From: Candidatus Wolframiiraptor sinensis
GTDB lineage: Archaea > Thermoproteota > Nitrososphaeria_A > Caldarchaeales > Wolframiiraptoraceae
DNA length: 64,000 nt
NCBI GenBank assembly: GCA_023268255.1
Contig: JALNJX010000001.1
Coordinates: 124,001 to 188,000, forward strand
Reading direction: 5' to 3'
This document shows positions 1 through 8,905 of the stretch, in pieces; positions within the stretch are counted from its first letter, which is position 1, and every line of letters begins with the position of its first letter. Both the position numbers and the translations under genes were made by a program. The notes beneath the pieces are model-generated. The model saw nothing but the letters and a program-made list of their open reading frames with translations. It was not told the origin of the DNA and did not search any database.

Positions 1-241
1 CGGCGCCGACGAAGGGTCTTCCCTGAAGATCCTCCTGCCTCCCAGGGCCCAGTCCAACAATCATCACTTCCGCGTCAGCAGGCCCCTCACCGAACACGAT
101 CCTATTCCTAGTCCTCCATAGATCACACTTCCTGCATCCTTCAACCTTCTTCCTCAAGTCCTCGAGAATAGCCTCTCTAGACAAGCAACACGCCGTATCT
201 TGACAGGCTGAAGGAGTAAAATATTTTTCCAGCTTCTCCAT
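1..241 (-). CDS. Type 4-like uracil-DNA glycosylase, N-terminal part (runs off the window)
   Basis: The reverse strand reads about 80 codons from an ATG at 241 to the window edge. After a short leader it has a C-x-x-C pair (CRKCDL), then RTRN, FGEG, and a G-L-G-P-G-R-Q-E-D segment followed by GRPFVGA. This matches the N-terminal half of family 4 (Fe-S) uracil-DNA glycosylases, which remove uracil from DNA in base excision repair; the CxxC would supply two of the four cluster cysteines. The usual GEAPG water-activating motif reads GLGPG here, a variation worth checking. A TTG about 20 codons in could be the true start. It is divergent from deoC with only a few bases between them, so the promoters overlap. 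The C-terminal half is outside the window. Confidence 0.72.
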   Translation of the reverse strand, partial: MEKLEKYFTPSACQDTACCLSREAILEDLRKKVEGCRKCDLWRTRNRIVFGEGPADAEVMIVGLGPGRQEDLQGRPFVGA

Positions 242-248
242 TTAGTGC

Positions 249-944
249 GTGCCCATGAACAAAAGCACATGGTCTGTTAAGCGGGTTGCAAGAGCGATAG
301 ATCACACGATGCTACATGCTTATGCGAGGGAAGATGATATTCGGAGACTATGCATGGAGGCTGTCGAATACGGGTTTGCGGCCGTATGCATTAACCCCAT
401 CTATGTTCCGCTAGCTTACGAGCTCCTAAGAAACACGGATGTCAAGGTATGCGCGGCGATAGGCTTTCCGCTTGGCTCGACGTTTAAGGAGGTTAAGGTG
501 GAGGAGGCGAGGCGGGCTATAGAAAGAGGCGCGGCCGAGCTGGACATGGTGATAAACTTGCCGATGCTGAAGTCGGGGAAATACGATTACGTGGAGGAAG
601 AGATAAGGGAGGTTAAACGATCTACAGGCGATGGAATCCTGAAGGTGATTATAGAATGTTGCTACCTAACTGACGAAGAGAAGGTAATAGCAGCTAAGAT
701 CGCGGAGAGAGCCGGGGCAGATTACGTTAAAACCTCAACGGGATTCGGCCCATCTGGAGCGAAGATAGAAGATGTAAAGCTTCTAAGAAGCGTCTTATCA
801 CCCCATGTCAAGATAAAGGCGGCCGGAGGGATAAGGACCGGAGAGCAGGTCATCGGCTTCCTAGAGGCTGGAGCGGATAGACTTGGAACGAGTTCCGGCG
901 TGCGGATAATCAAGGAACTGAAGAAAATGTTGCCGGAAGAGTAG
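249..944 (+). CDS. deoC: Deoxyribose-phosphate aldolase
   Basis: DeoC reversibly splits 2-deoxyribose 5-phosphate into glyceraldehyde 3-phosphate and acetaldehyde, the last step of deoxynucleoside breakdown. The 231-residue TIM barrel has the family's normal archaeal length. The early DHTML motif, the AELDMVINLP strand (Asp near residue 98), the Schiff-base lysine in DYVKTSTGF near residue 161 and the second active-site lysine in IKAAGG near residue 190 are all present. Start is GTG 249, or ATG 255 two codons later. No phosphopentomutase or nucleoside phosphorylase is in the window, but a BMP-type nucleoside importer lies at 44.6-49.5 kb and could feed the pathway. Confidence 0.95.
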   Translation: MPMNKSTWSVKRVARAIDHTMLHAYAREDDIRRLCMEAVEYGFAAVCINPIYVPLAYELLRNTDVKVCAAIGFPLGSTFKEVKVEEARRAIERGAAELDMVINLPMLKSGKYDYVEEEIREVKRSTGDGILKVIIECCYLTDEEKVIAAKIAERAGADYVKTSTGFGPSGAKIEDVKLLRSVLSPHVKIKAAGGIRTGEQVIGFLEAGADRLGTSSGVRIIKELKKMLPEE

Positions 945-954
945 GAGAGCGAGA

Positions 955-965
955 TGTATTTAAGC
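955..965 (+). promoter_or_regulatory. Likely TATA box for the DUF369 gene
   Basis: TGTATTTAAGC lies just after deoC and about 29 bases before the ATG at 994. The spacing fits an archaeal promoter giving a very short leader. Confidence 0.45.
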
Positions 966-993
966 GAGGCGAAGTCCGGTATTTTGATCGAGC

Positions 994-1374
994 ATGCCCT
1001 ACCTAGTTACACTAGAATTTGAGAGCGGTGTAAAGGTGATCTGTGAGCTTATGGAGCACCCTGAGCTGGAAAAGCTTCTCGCGCATTCTCCATTCAGCTC
1101 GGAAGTGGAACGATGGGGCGACGAGGTATACTTCGAGCTACCGGTAAGGCTTGAATTTGACGGCGAGAGAATGCTCATGGAGGTAGGGGAGGTTGCATAT
1201 TGGCCCGAAGGAAACTCCATCTGCATATTCTTTGGGCCAACCCCGGTAAGCAGGGATGAGAAGCCCGTCGCCTACAGCAAGGTAAAGCCTCTGGGCAGAG
1301 TCATCAAGGGAATGGAACATCTCAGAAAAGTGAAGAACGGTGAGTATGTTGAGGTCAGGATAGAGAAAAAGTAA
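994..1374 (+). CDS. Cyclophilin-like fold protein (DUF369 family)
   Basis: A 126-residue protein of the small cyclophilin-like family PF04126 (formerly DUF369). The diagnostic segment is EVAYWPEGNSICIFFGPTP near residues 68-87, with the acidic/aromatic GEVAYWP turn followed by a hydrophobic strand and FGPTPVS. Members share the cyclophilin beta-barrel, but peptidyl-prolyl isomerase activity is not established for most of them, so I make no activity claim. It has its own likely promoter downstream of deoC. A second member sits at 61441-61809; the two share the Y-W-P core and the overall length but little else, so they are distant paralogues. Confidence 0.7.
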   Translation: MPYLVTLEFESGVKVICELMEHPELEKLLAHSPFSSEVERWGDEVYFELPVRLEFDGERMLMEVGEVAYWPEGNSICIFFGPTPVSRDEKPVAYSKVKPLGRVIKGMEHLRKVKNGEYVEVRIEKK

Positions 1375-1457
1375 ATGATCATTCACACGTGCTTGGAACA
1401 CTTTATAGCATCAAATCATGTTGTGAAATCTCCGCAAAGATAACCGTTGAAATAACA

Positions 1458-1467
1458 TTTTTAAATA
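1458..1467 (+). promoter_or_regulatory. TATA box for the Gfo/Idh/MocA gene
   Basis: TTTTTAAATA at 1458-1467. Archaeal transcription normally starts about 25 bases downstream, near 1488-1492, which is exactly where an out-of-frame GTG (1491) preceded by GGGGAG lies. Confidence 0.5.
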
Positions 1468-1501
1468 GGTGCTCAATTGAGGGGAGCAGGGTGAATCGGG
1501 A

Positions 1502-2524
1502 CTGAAAAAGGTTAGAGTTTGTATTGCTGGAGCGGGAAGAACTGGTCAAGTGCATGGAACCAATTTGGCCTTCAGAATTCCTATGGCAGAGGTCGTGGCC
1601 GTAGTCGATTCGAATGTGGAGGCCGCGAGAAATCTCGCAAGCCTTCTAGGCGGCGCAGGCTACTATGAAAGTCTCACCGAGGCTATAAGGAAGGTGGATT
1701 TTGATGCCGTTTTCATAACTACTCCGACCTTCACGCATCATCCCCTAACAGTTGAGGCCGCTGAGGCGGGGAAACATGTTTTCTGCGAAAAGCCCATGGC
1801 CCTAACATTAAGAGAGGCCGATGACATGATCTCGGTCGCCAGAAGAAATAACGTGAAGCTTCAAATAGGCTTCATGAGAAGATTTGACCCGGAATTCAGG
1901 AAAGCCAAATCATTAATAGATGAGGGGGCGATAGGCAAGCCCGTTTTGGTAAAGTCTGTCGGAAGAGGCCCTGGGCTGCCGCCGAGGTGGGCACTCGATC
2001 CAAAAACTGGTTTGGGCATGGTTGCGGAAGTCAATAGCCATGATTTCGACACGTTGAGGTGGTTCATGAACGATGAGTTCAAGACAATCTACGCTGATGC
2101 TGCAGCGCTATTAAGGCCCGATGTGGCGGAAGAGTTTCCTGGATTCCATGATGTCGTCGTGGTCGCGGTTAGATTCCAGAAAGGTGGTCTTGGGTTGATC
2201 GACGGCGGTTGCCCAGTCAATTATGCTTATGATGCCAGGGTCGAAGTACTTGGAACAGAAGGCTTACTCACGGTAGGAGAAATTCAGGGAACAAGCTTGA
2301 TTATCTGCCATAAAGATCAGAAGATGACGACCGAGCCATTTCATAGCTGGAGGGATAGATTTAGAGAAGCCTACATCGCTGAGGCTGAAAGCTTCATAAG
2401 ATCGATAATAGAGGATCGAGAACCTGAGGTTACCGGAGAAGATGGAAGAAAAGCCTTAGAAGCAACGCTCGCCGCAATAAGATCCATAAAAGAGCATGAA
2501 CCGGTAAACCTACCCGTAAAATGA
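1502..2524 (+). CDS. Gfo/Idh/MocA-family dehydrogenase (5' end unresolved)
   Basis: An NAD(P)-dependent sugar or inositol dehydrogenase-like enzyme: N-terminal Rossmann domain, then the C-terminal alpha/beta domain. The dinucleotide motif AGAGRTG is coded at about 1526-1546, and the family's EKP motif (FCEKPMAL) lies near 1785-1803. The first in-frame standard start is GTG 1550, which would delete the Rossmann glycines, so the real start must be upstream. The frame is open from 1481, but the only near-start codon there is CTG 1502. A GTG with a Shine-Dalgarno at 1491 is in another frame and hits a stop at 1503. One missing base between 1491 and 1510 would join it to the gene. Substrate is unknown. 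It is followed by an SDR gene with its own promoter. Confidence 0.85.
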   Translation: MKKVRVCIAGAGRTGQVHGTNLAFRIPMAEVVAVVDSNVEAARNLASLLGGAGYYESLTEAIRKVDFDAVFITTPTFTHHPLTVEAAEAGKHVFCEKPMALTLREADDMISVARRNNVKLQIGFMRRFDPEFRKAKSLIDEGAIGKPVLVKSVGRGPGLPPRWALDPKTGLGMVAEVNSHDFDTLRWFMNDEFKTIYADAAALLRPDVAEEFPGFHDVVVVAVRFQKGGLGLIDGGCPVNYAYDARVEVLGTEGLLTVGEIQGTSLIICHKDQKMTTEPFHSWRDRFREAYIAEAESFIRSIIEDREPEVTGEDGRKALEATLAAIRSIKEHEPVNLPVK

Positions 2525-2647
2525 GATCTCCGATCTCTCGGCAAGCTTCATCTATCACATGATCAAGATCAACTCTTCAATTTTTAGGATTATTTCTAGT
2601 AAAAACCTGCTTAAGTTAAGCAGTTGCGATGAAAGTCATAAAGCAAA

Positions 2648-2658
2648 GATTTAAGTTA
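2648..2658 (+). promoter_or_regulatory. TATA box for the SDR gene
   Basis: GATTTAAGTTA centred near 2653 predicts transcription starting about 2679-2681. That favours the ATG at 2682 over the ATG at 2670 and suggests a leaderless transcript. Confidence 0.5.
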
Positions 2659-2681
2659 TTCCATCTCGCATGTTGGGAAAT

Positions 2682-3443
2682 ATGAGGCTGAAGGATAAAG
2701 TTGCCATAGTGACTGGCGGAGCGAGCGGCATAGGTTTCGCGATAGCCGCGAAGTTTGCTAGCGAAGGGGCCAAGGTAGTGATAATAGATATTACTGGTGA
2801 CAAGGCAGAAGAAGCGGCTGAAAGGATTCGGAAAAGCGGGGGAGAGGCTATAGCATTTCAGGGAGATGTATCCTCACGAGGAAGGGTCGAGGAAATAATC
2901 TCCGAGGTTCTCAGGAGATATGGGAAAATAGATATCTTAGTGAATAATGTGGGAATCTACCGTGGAAAATCTTTTTGGGAGGAGCCATTAGAGTTTTGGG
3001 AGCTCCTCTTCAAGGTCAATGTTCTCGGCATCGTGATTCCATCACAAGTAGTTGTAAAACATATGATGGAGAGGAGAAGCGGCGTTATAATAAACATCTC
3101 ATCCAAGGCGGCTGTAGTGGGTGAGCCTGGTCACGCAGCCTATAGTGCCTCTAAAGGTGCTGTTCTATCCCTTACAAGGGCGATGGCCGTTGAGCTGGCA
3201 CCATACAACATTAGGGTGAACGCGATATGCCCCGGGCCGACAGAGACACCGCTCCTATTCGCCGTAACAGATGAGGATGAGCGTAAGAGGATGGCATCAA
3301 GATGTATTCTTGGAAGGCTTGCAAAGCCCGAGGACATAGCCGGCGCGGCCCTTTACCTAGCAAGCGATGAAGCAAGCTACGTCACTGGACAGGCATTGAT
3401 CGTTGACGGAGGAATGACTATAACCGCTGTCGAGAGATTCTGA
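2682..3443 (+). CDS. Short-chain dehydrogenase/reductase
   Basis: A classical SDR of about 253 residues. It has the cofactor motif TGGASGIG, the NNVG motif, the catalytic serine in NISSKAAV and the catalytic Y-x-x-x-K in YSASKGAV, followed by NAICPGPTETP and the C-terminal SYVTGQALIVDGG. An Asp at the end of the second strand (VVIIDI) indicates NAD(H) preference. SDRs of this kind oxidise sugar alcohols or 3-hydroxyacyl groups; the sequence does not give the substrate. The upstream Gfo/Idh/MocA gene suggests polyol or sugar oxidation, which is inference. ATG 2670 is possible but lies upstream of the transcription start predicted from the TATA box. Confidence 0.88.
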   Translation: MRLKDKVAIVTGGASGIGFAIAAKFASEGAKVVIIDITGDKAEEAAERIRKSGGEAIAFQGDVSSRGRVEEIISEVLRRYGKIDILVNNVGIYRGKSFWEEPLEFWELLFKVNVLGIVIPSQVVVKHMMERRSGVIINISSKAAVVGEPGHAAYSASKGAVLSLTRAMAVELAPYNIRVNAICPGPTETPLLFAVTDEDERKRMASRCILGRLAKPEDIAGAALYLASDEASYVTGQALIVDGGMTITAVERF

Positions 3444-3550
3444 AAACCTTGCAACGCCTTAGTAGTGGTTCTCCCCTAAATTTTTCTCTGATGCTGGGAA
3501 TTTCAGCGAACTAGTAGAGTAGCTTGTGCTGAGCGGTCTAGATTAAGGCT

Positions 3551-4573
3551 TTACATTATCTCGATCTTCTTGGCAATTGCTTCCGTCATCTCCATCGTGG
3601 AGGCGCTTCCTCCCAGATCATAGGTTACATGCCTGCCCTCGGCCACGACCTCCTCGACAGCTCTGAATATCGCATTCATCTTATCTTTCTCTCCGAGATA
3701 TCCTATCATCCACGCGTATGAGAGTATGGTGGCGGTCGGGTTTACCTTGTTCATTCCCTTGTATTTCGGCGCGCTGCCATGCGCTGGCTCGAACATGGCG
3801 TAGTCGTCGCCCATGTTTGCGGAGTAAACCATTCCTATGCTCGCGACGAGCGCCGCTGCTGCCTCGCTTATTATGTCCATGAAGAGATTTGTCCCGAGGA
3901 TCACCGTCTGATTGAATCTTTCATGGTTCTTGATCAGCTGTTGAGCCATGTTATCGATGAAGTACTCTTCCCAGCTTATTTCCGGATAATTTTTTGCGAC
4001 CTCTTGAATGGCCTCAATAAAGAGTCCATCGGTCTCCTTCAAGATGTTTCTCTTCGTAACTACAACAACCTTCTTCCAGCCATTCTCTCTCGCTATCTCA
4101 AATGCTTTTCTGGCGACTCTCGTAGACTGCCTCCTGCTTATCTTTCTGATTGCTATGGCCGTGTCCGGCGTCAGCCTCACATCGATCCCGCTGTAAAGGC
4201 CCTCGGTCGCCTCTCGGACGCATATCAGGTCGACTGGGCCGAGCCTGCCCCTGATCCCGCCGATCGTCTTGATGGGCCTGATGTTGGCGTATAAGTCGAA
4301 TCTCTGCCTTATGCTTACCGCCACGCTCCTCAAATGCTTTATCTCTGGAGGGGTCGTGGTCGGGCACTTAAGAACAGCGTTAGTTTGCTCGAGGATCTCC
4401 CAGGTTTCCTTCGGGATCATCGAGTCCCCCCCATGCTTTAACCACCACTCGTAACCGGCCTCCACGGGTATAATCTCGATCTTGCTGCCGACGGCTTCAT
4501 GAATTCTCATGACTGCATCGGCCAGCTCAGGTCCAACGCCATCTCCGCGGATCAGGGCTGCCCTCTTGACCAT
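3551..4573 (-). CDS. Isocitrate-dehydrogenase-like beta-decarboxylating dehydrogenase
   Basis: A 340-residue member of the isocitrate/isopropylmalate/homoisocitrate dehydrogenase family. IRGDGVGPE opens it; the substrate-helix arginines lie in SIRQRFDLYANIRP and VREATEGLYSG; the metal aspartates lie around the segment ending MDIISEAAA. HGSAPKYKG followed by KVNP near the C-terminus is the form typical of isocitrate dehydrogenases, whereas isopropylmalate enzymes (including LeuB of this window) read HG-x-APDIAGKGIANP. The missing SxN pair of the classical isocitrate site leaves homoisocitrate possible. It lies 51 bases or less behind the citrate/homocitrate-synthase-like gene on the same strand, so the two are probably one operon making 2-oxoglutarate (or its C7 homologue). 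Confidence 0.8.
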   Translation of the reverse strand: MVKRAALIRGDGVGPELADAVMRIHEAVGSKIEIIPVEAGYEWWLKHGGDSMIPKETWEILEQTNAVLKCPTTTPPEIKHLRSVAVSIRQRFDLYANIRPIKTIGGIRGRLGPVDLICVREATEGLYSGIDVRLTPDTAIAIRKISRRQSTRVARKAFEIARENGWKKVVVVTKRNILKETDGLFIEAIQEVAKNYPEISWEEYFIDNMAQQLIKNHERFNQTVILGTNLFMDIISEAAAALVASIGMVYSANMGDDYAMFEPAHGSAPKYKGMNKVNPTATILSYAWMIGYLGEKDKMNAIFRAVEEVVAEGRHVTYDLGGSASTMEMTEAIAKKIEIM

Positions 4574-4623
4574 AAGCGATCACCGAATCGGGCTTATGCG
4601 CCCAATTTTAACCTTAATCCTCA

Positions 4624-5964
4624 TTATACCTCGAATCCTGCCCTCTTCGCGAATAGCTTAAACTCCTGCTCTCCTATCGGGTATCTCCTCTCCCGCATTG
4701 AGAACTCGTTGGTTATCATCTCGACTAGGTTCATGAGCCTGGGATCATCTTCATCCACCTTTACTCCTAGGATTTCCTCGAGCTTGAGCTTTATTCCATG
4801 CTTCCCGGATCTTCTCCCGATGACTATGGATCTTCTCTGACCCACCAGCTCCGGCGGGAACGGCTCATATGTCAGGGGCAACTTCGAGATTCCATGGAGG
4901 TGTATGCCGGATTCATGGGCGAATACTCCGTCTCCGACTATAGCCTTGTTTATCGGGAGATGATATCCGAGCGACGAGGCTATGTAGATTGCGAGCTCCC
5001 TGAGGGGCTTTAGATTCCATTTTCTTACGTCATAGTGCATGTAACAGTTCATTATCACCTTCTCGGTCTCGGCGTTTCCAGCCCTATCCCCCAGCCCAAG
5101 GAAGGTCGTGCTGACATACACCTTATCGTAGAGCCCATCAGCCGCTCTGATCGTCGCCATGGTATTCTCAACAGCATTCCCAAGATCATCATGCGCGTGT
5201 ATCTCGATGTATGGTATCTTCGTCTCCGCTCTAATCCTCCTAACCTTCTCAGGTATACCTTTCGGCAGGGGCGCCCGCGGATCCGAGAGCCCACATCCGA
5301 TGGTATCGCAGATCCTATAAACCTCGGCGCCAGCCTCTGCCACAGCATTTATGAAGATTTTCTCGAACCTCCAGTCAGCCCTAGTGCTATCCTCGCCGTG
5401 GACGAAAACCCTAAGGCCGTGCTCCCTCGCGTAGGCGACGGCGTCAACAACCCTGTTCACCAGATCCTCCAGCGAGAGGTTGGGCCACTTGCTGAAGTGT
5501 ATGTAGGAGACCGGATGCGAGATTCCTACCTGCTGGAGATCGAGCTCTAATGCCACGTCTATATCGGCTTTATTCGCCCTGCACCATCCCGCGAGGAGGG
5601 GGGTGAGCCCCTCATCCTTCATGAGCTTGATCGCCTCCCTATCTGTCTTGGTGTACATCATCACCTCAAGCCTCTCTATCCCGATCTCCCTCAGCATCAT
5701 CGCTATCCTCAGATACTCCTCGGGCCTCGGGTTCAATAGGCTGGCCATCTGAAAGCCCTCCCTCAGCGTTGTATCATCCACGATCACGTCCACTTTCAGC
5801 GGCAGGGGCTCATAAACGAACCTCTTAAGCTCCTCCCACTTATCTGGGTCAAACGCATTGACCATCGAGAGAGACATTATCTTCTCCAAGATCCTCCTTC
5901 TCTCCTCGTCGAGGGCTTTTAGCTCCTCTCTCCACACGTTCCAGCTGGAATACGCGGGCATCCT
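4624..5964 (-). CDS. HMGL-like condensing enzyme, probable Re-citrate synthase (or homocitrate synthase)
   Basis: A DRE-TIM-barrel acyl-CoA condensing enzyme. The motif near residue 64 reads DDTTLREGFQ, with Glu where LeuA has Asp. The barrel contains GWCRANKAD, GEDSTRADW, the unusual CDTIGCGLSDPRAPLP, and metal-binding H-A-H-D. The C-terminus has FAHESGIH and SGKHGIK but no LeuA regulatory domain. CDT-x-G-x-G followed by P-R/G-A-x-LP, and the WxRAxKxD segment, are what I recall of Re-citrate synthases of clostridia and Dehalococcoides; LREG also occurs in homocitrate synthases. The neighbouring gene is isocitrate-dehydrogenase-like, which supports citrate as product from acetyl-CoA plus oxaloacetate. 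Start 5964 is preferred; an in-frame ATG at 6018 adds 18 poorly conserved residues. Confidence 0.72.
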   Translation of the reverse strand, partial: RMPAYSSWNVWREELKALDEERRRILEKIMSLSMVNAFDPDKWEELKRFVYEPLPLKVDVIVDDTTLREGFQMASLLNPRPEEYLRIAMMLREIGIERLEVMMYTKTDREAIKLMKDEGLTPLLAGWCRANKADIDVALELDLQQVGISHPVSYIHFSKWPNLSLEDLVNRVVDAVAYAREHGLRVFVHGEDSTRADWRFEKIFINAVAEAGAEVYRICDTIGCGLSDPRAPLPKGIPEKVRRIRAETKIPYIEIHAHDDLGNAVENTMATIRAADGLYDKVYVSTTFLGLGDRAGNAETEKVIMNCYMHYDVRKWNLKPLRELAIYIASSLGYHLPINKAIVGDGVFAHESGIHLHGISKLPLTYEPFPPELVGQRRSIVIGRRSGKHGIKLKLEEILGVKVDEDDPRLMNLVEMITNEFSMRERRYPIGEQEFKLFAKRAGFEV

Positions 5965-6026
5965 AATTAATGTTTTAACGAAAACCGCAAAAAGCCGAGC
6001 ACTTTCGCGAGGCGCCATAGGGGGAT

Positions 6027-8795
6027 TTAGGCCGCCTTATTGAGATCGCCGTGAGCGAGTTGAACGCTACCAGCCCATCGAACCCTCCTAGGCACTATGA
6101 ATACCTTTACCGCCTCGCGTATGATAAATGTCGAGATGCAGATGAGTAATATCATCGCGATATCTTGCGGCGTTGGAAGGACTATTTGAAGGGCCTCGCG
6201 CGTGGCGGGAATAAGCATTAGAACAGTTATCAGCAATGTTTCCCAGAGCACCGCGAGCACTAGCAGTTTATGGGGAGGAGCCTTGAGCGTCGTGAACCTA
6301 AGCGATCTACAGTTCACAGCGACGAAGAGCTCCAAGAAAACAAACGTCAAGAAAACAATGCTCATGGCCCTCACGTGACCCGCGACCAAATACTCGAAGA
6401 AGTAGATCGCGAGGAGTATTGGCGTATTTATAAGTGGTATCATTATCAGAAACGGCATGACTTCCCCGCTAAAGATTGATTCTTTCGGATCTCTTGGAGG
6501 CCTCCTCATCACATCCGGATCCGGCGGAGCTAACCCTAGTGCGAGCGCCGGCAGCCCATCCGTCGCCAGATTTATATACAGTATGTGAACCGGGAGAAGC
6601 GGTAACAAGAGTTCCCCAAACATGTACGTGCCCACTATAGCTGCGATCGTAAGCATAGCTATCTCGACTATATTACTCTCTAGAAGATAGACGAGGTATT
6701 TTTTGACATTATCATATATCCATCTACCCATCTCTATCGCCTTTATTATTGTGGCGAAGTTGTCATCGAGCAGAATCATGTCGGAGGCTTCCTTGGTCAC
6801 CTCCGTCCCCGTTATGCCCATGGCGATGCCTATGTCGGCCTGCTTCACCGCCGGCGCATCGTTCACGCCATCACCCGTCATCGCGACTATCTCTCCCCTC
6901 CTCTTCCAAGCCCTGACTATCTTGAGCTTATGCATCGGAGAGACCCTAGCATAGACCGTGACCCTGTCAACGATCTTATCGAGCTCCTCCTCGCTCATCT
7001 TCTCGAGCTCCTCGCCGGTCAAGACCAGGTCTCCATCCTCATAGATCCCCATCTCGCGGGCTATCGCGATTGCCGTGAGCTTGTGATCGCCCGTAATCAT
7101 CACGGGCTTTATCCCGACTTTCTTGCAGATCTTCACGGCTTCTATCGCCTCCTCCCTCGGCGGATCGATCATCCCCATGATCCCGAGGAAAACCATATCC
7201 CGCTCCACATCATCGGGCGAGCTCGAGACCGATCCATCGAGACGCTTATAGGCGAAGGCCAGATTCCTCAGGGCACTCGAGGCAAGCTCCTCATTGATCC
7301 TCAGAATCCTCCTTTTCATCTCATCATCGAGATCTCTTACTTCATCACCCATTTGAACATGCTTGCATCTTTCGAGAACGATCTCGACTGCGCCCTTCAT
7401 GAATGCGACCCGCCCCAGATCCCCCAGCTCGTGAATGGTCGTCATCCTCTTGCGCTCCGAGCTGAATGGAATCTCATCCATCTTGGGATACTTGGATCGG
7501 ATCTCATCGTACTTGAAGCCGGCTTTCTCGGCCACGACGAGTAGAGCCGCCTCCGTTGGATCGCCCTCCACGCTCCACCCGCCTTCACCTTTAACAAGCC
7601 TGGCATCATTGCATAGAATCGCGCCGAGCACGAGGAGCTCGAAAGCCCTGCTCCTTGGATCGCCCACAATCTCCCCCTTCGGCTCATAGCCAGCTCCAGT
7701 CACATCGTAGATCGCGTCATCGACGTAGATCTTCTTGACGGTCATCTCGCCCTTCGTGAGCGTCCCAGTTTTATCGGAGCAGATCACGGTTACGCAGCCG
7801 AGGGTCTCGACCGCCGGCATTCTTCGAACTAGCGCATTCCTCTTCGCCATCTCCCTCATTCCTATCGCCAGGGTTCCGGTTACTATCGCGGGCAGGGCCT
7901 CCGGGATCACAGCAACGGCCAGCGCGATCGAGAATAGCATCACCTCGATTATGGTTCCAGGGGATATCTGGCCAGCAACCAGTAGGTCTTCGAGGAGAAG
8001 GGCTAAGGCGATCGCGACGCAGATCGCTATCACGAGCTTGCCCAGTACGCTCCCCAGCTCCCTCATTCTCCTCTCAAGCGGTGTTTCGGATGCTTCGATG
8101 ACGGCGACCTCGCCCGCGATCTTGCCGAGCTCGGTCCTCATGCCCGTGGCGACCACGATAGCCTTGCCCTTCCCATAGGTTACGGTGGTTCCAGCGTAGA
8201 GCATGTTAACTCGATCTGGTAGTGATGCATCTCTCGGGACGGGCTCGACGCGCTTGGAAACGGGGGTTGATTCGCCGGTGAGGGGGGCCTCATCGACCTG
8301 CAAATCATGGCACTCAACGATCCTACAGTCTGCGACGATTCTATCTCCCGCTGAGATGACCAGCAGATCTCCCGGAACAACCTCCCTCGCGGGAATGGTC
8401 TTCTCCACGCCGTCCCTGATGACCCTGGCCATGGGTATCAGCATTTTCCTGAGCGCTTCTATCGCTCTTTCAGCCCTATACTCTTGGATGAAGCCGAGGG
8501 TCGAGGCTGCGATCACTATCGCGAATATCAATATACTATCGACAGGAAACTCCCCTTCAATCACGGAGATCACGTAGGAGATCGCGGTCGCGGCGATGAG
8601 TATCAAGATGAGGGGGCTCTTAAATTGCTTCAACCAGATGGATAAAGCAGAGACGCGTTTCTCGACTGTCAGCTCGTTATAACCATAGATCTCGAGCCTC
8701 CTTCGAGCCTCCTCCTCGCTCAGGCCATTAGGCCCCGTCGCAAGCCTCCTGTAAACCTCCTCCGCTGGAAGCACGTGAAAATCATTAAACTCCAA
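6027..8795 (-). CDS. P-type ATPase, probable Ca2+ pump (type II)
   Basis: A 922-residue cation pump of the SERCA/PMCA-like P2 group. Order: N-terminal cation ATPase domain (residues 5-75), TM1-2, actuator loop with DEAPLTGES, TM3-4 with the ion-site motif PEALPA, phosphorylation site CSDKTGTLT near residue 342, nucleotide-binding domain with GDPTEAALL, hinge TGDGVNDAPA near residue 637, then six C-terminal helices including N-x-A-T-D-G-LP in TM6. PE(G)LP in TM4 and N..TDG in TM6 fit Ca2+ transport; Mn2+ or Na+ export cannot be excluded. The protein would sit in the cytoplasmic membrane. It lies upstream of, and close to, the citrate synthase/IDH pair, but no shared function is evident. Confidence 0.93.
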   Translation of the reverse strand: MEFNDFHVLPAEEVYRRLATGPNGLSEEEARRRLEIYGYNELTVEKRVSALSIWLKQFKSPLILILIAATAISYVISVIEGEFPVDSILIFAIVIAASTLGFIQEYRAERAIEALRKMLIPMARVIRDGVEKTIPAREVVPGDLLVISAGDRIVADCRIVECHDLQVDEAPLTGESTPVSKRVEPVPRDASLPDRVNMLYAGTTVTYGKGKAIVVATGMRTELGKIAGEVAVIEASETPLERRMRELGSVLGKLVIAICVAIALALLLEDLLVAGQISPGTIIEVMLFSIALAVAVIPEALPAIVTGTLAIGMREMAKRNALVRRMPAVETLGCVTVICSDKTGTLTKGEMTVKKIYVDDAIYDVTGAGYEPKGEIVGDPRSRAFELLVLGAILCNDARLVKGEGGWSVEGDPTEAALLVVAEKAGFKYDEIRSKYPKMDEIPFSSERKRMTTIHELGDLGRVAFMKGAVEIVLERCKHVQMGDEVRDLDDEMKRRILRINEELASSALRNLAFAYKRLDGSVSSSPDDVERDMVFLGIMGMIDPPREEAIEAVKICKKVGIKPVMITGDHKLTAIAIAREMGIYEDGDLVLTGEELEKMSEEELDKIVDRVTVYARVSPMHKLKIVRAWKRRGEIVAMTGDGVNDAPAVKQADIGIAMGITGTEVTKEASDMILLDDNFATIIKAIEMGRWIYDNVKKYLVYLLESNIVEIAMLTIAAIVGTYMFGELLLPLLPVHILYINLATDGLPALALGLAPPDPDVMRRPPRDPKESIFSGEVMPFLIMIPLINTPILLAIYFFEYLVAGHVRAMSIVFLTFVFLELFVAVNCRSLRFTTLKAPPHKLLVLAVLWETLLITVLMLIPATREALQIVLPTPQDIAMILLICISTFIIREAVKVFIVPRRVRWAGSVQLAHGDLNKAA

Positions 8796-8905
8796 GATGC
8801 CCTCATCTCGGATGAGCCAGCAACCTTAAAACCTTAAACTTAGGAGCAGAAAAATCAGAAAAATAATGGATAAGAGGACATGCGGGTTTAAAGATGAAAG
8901 GCTTG

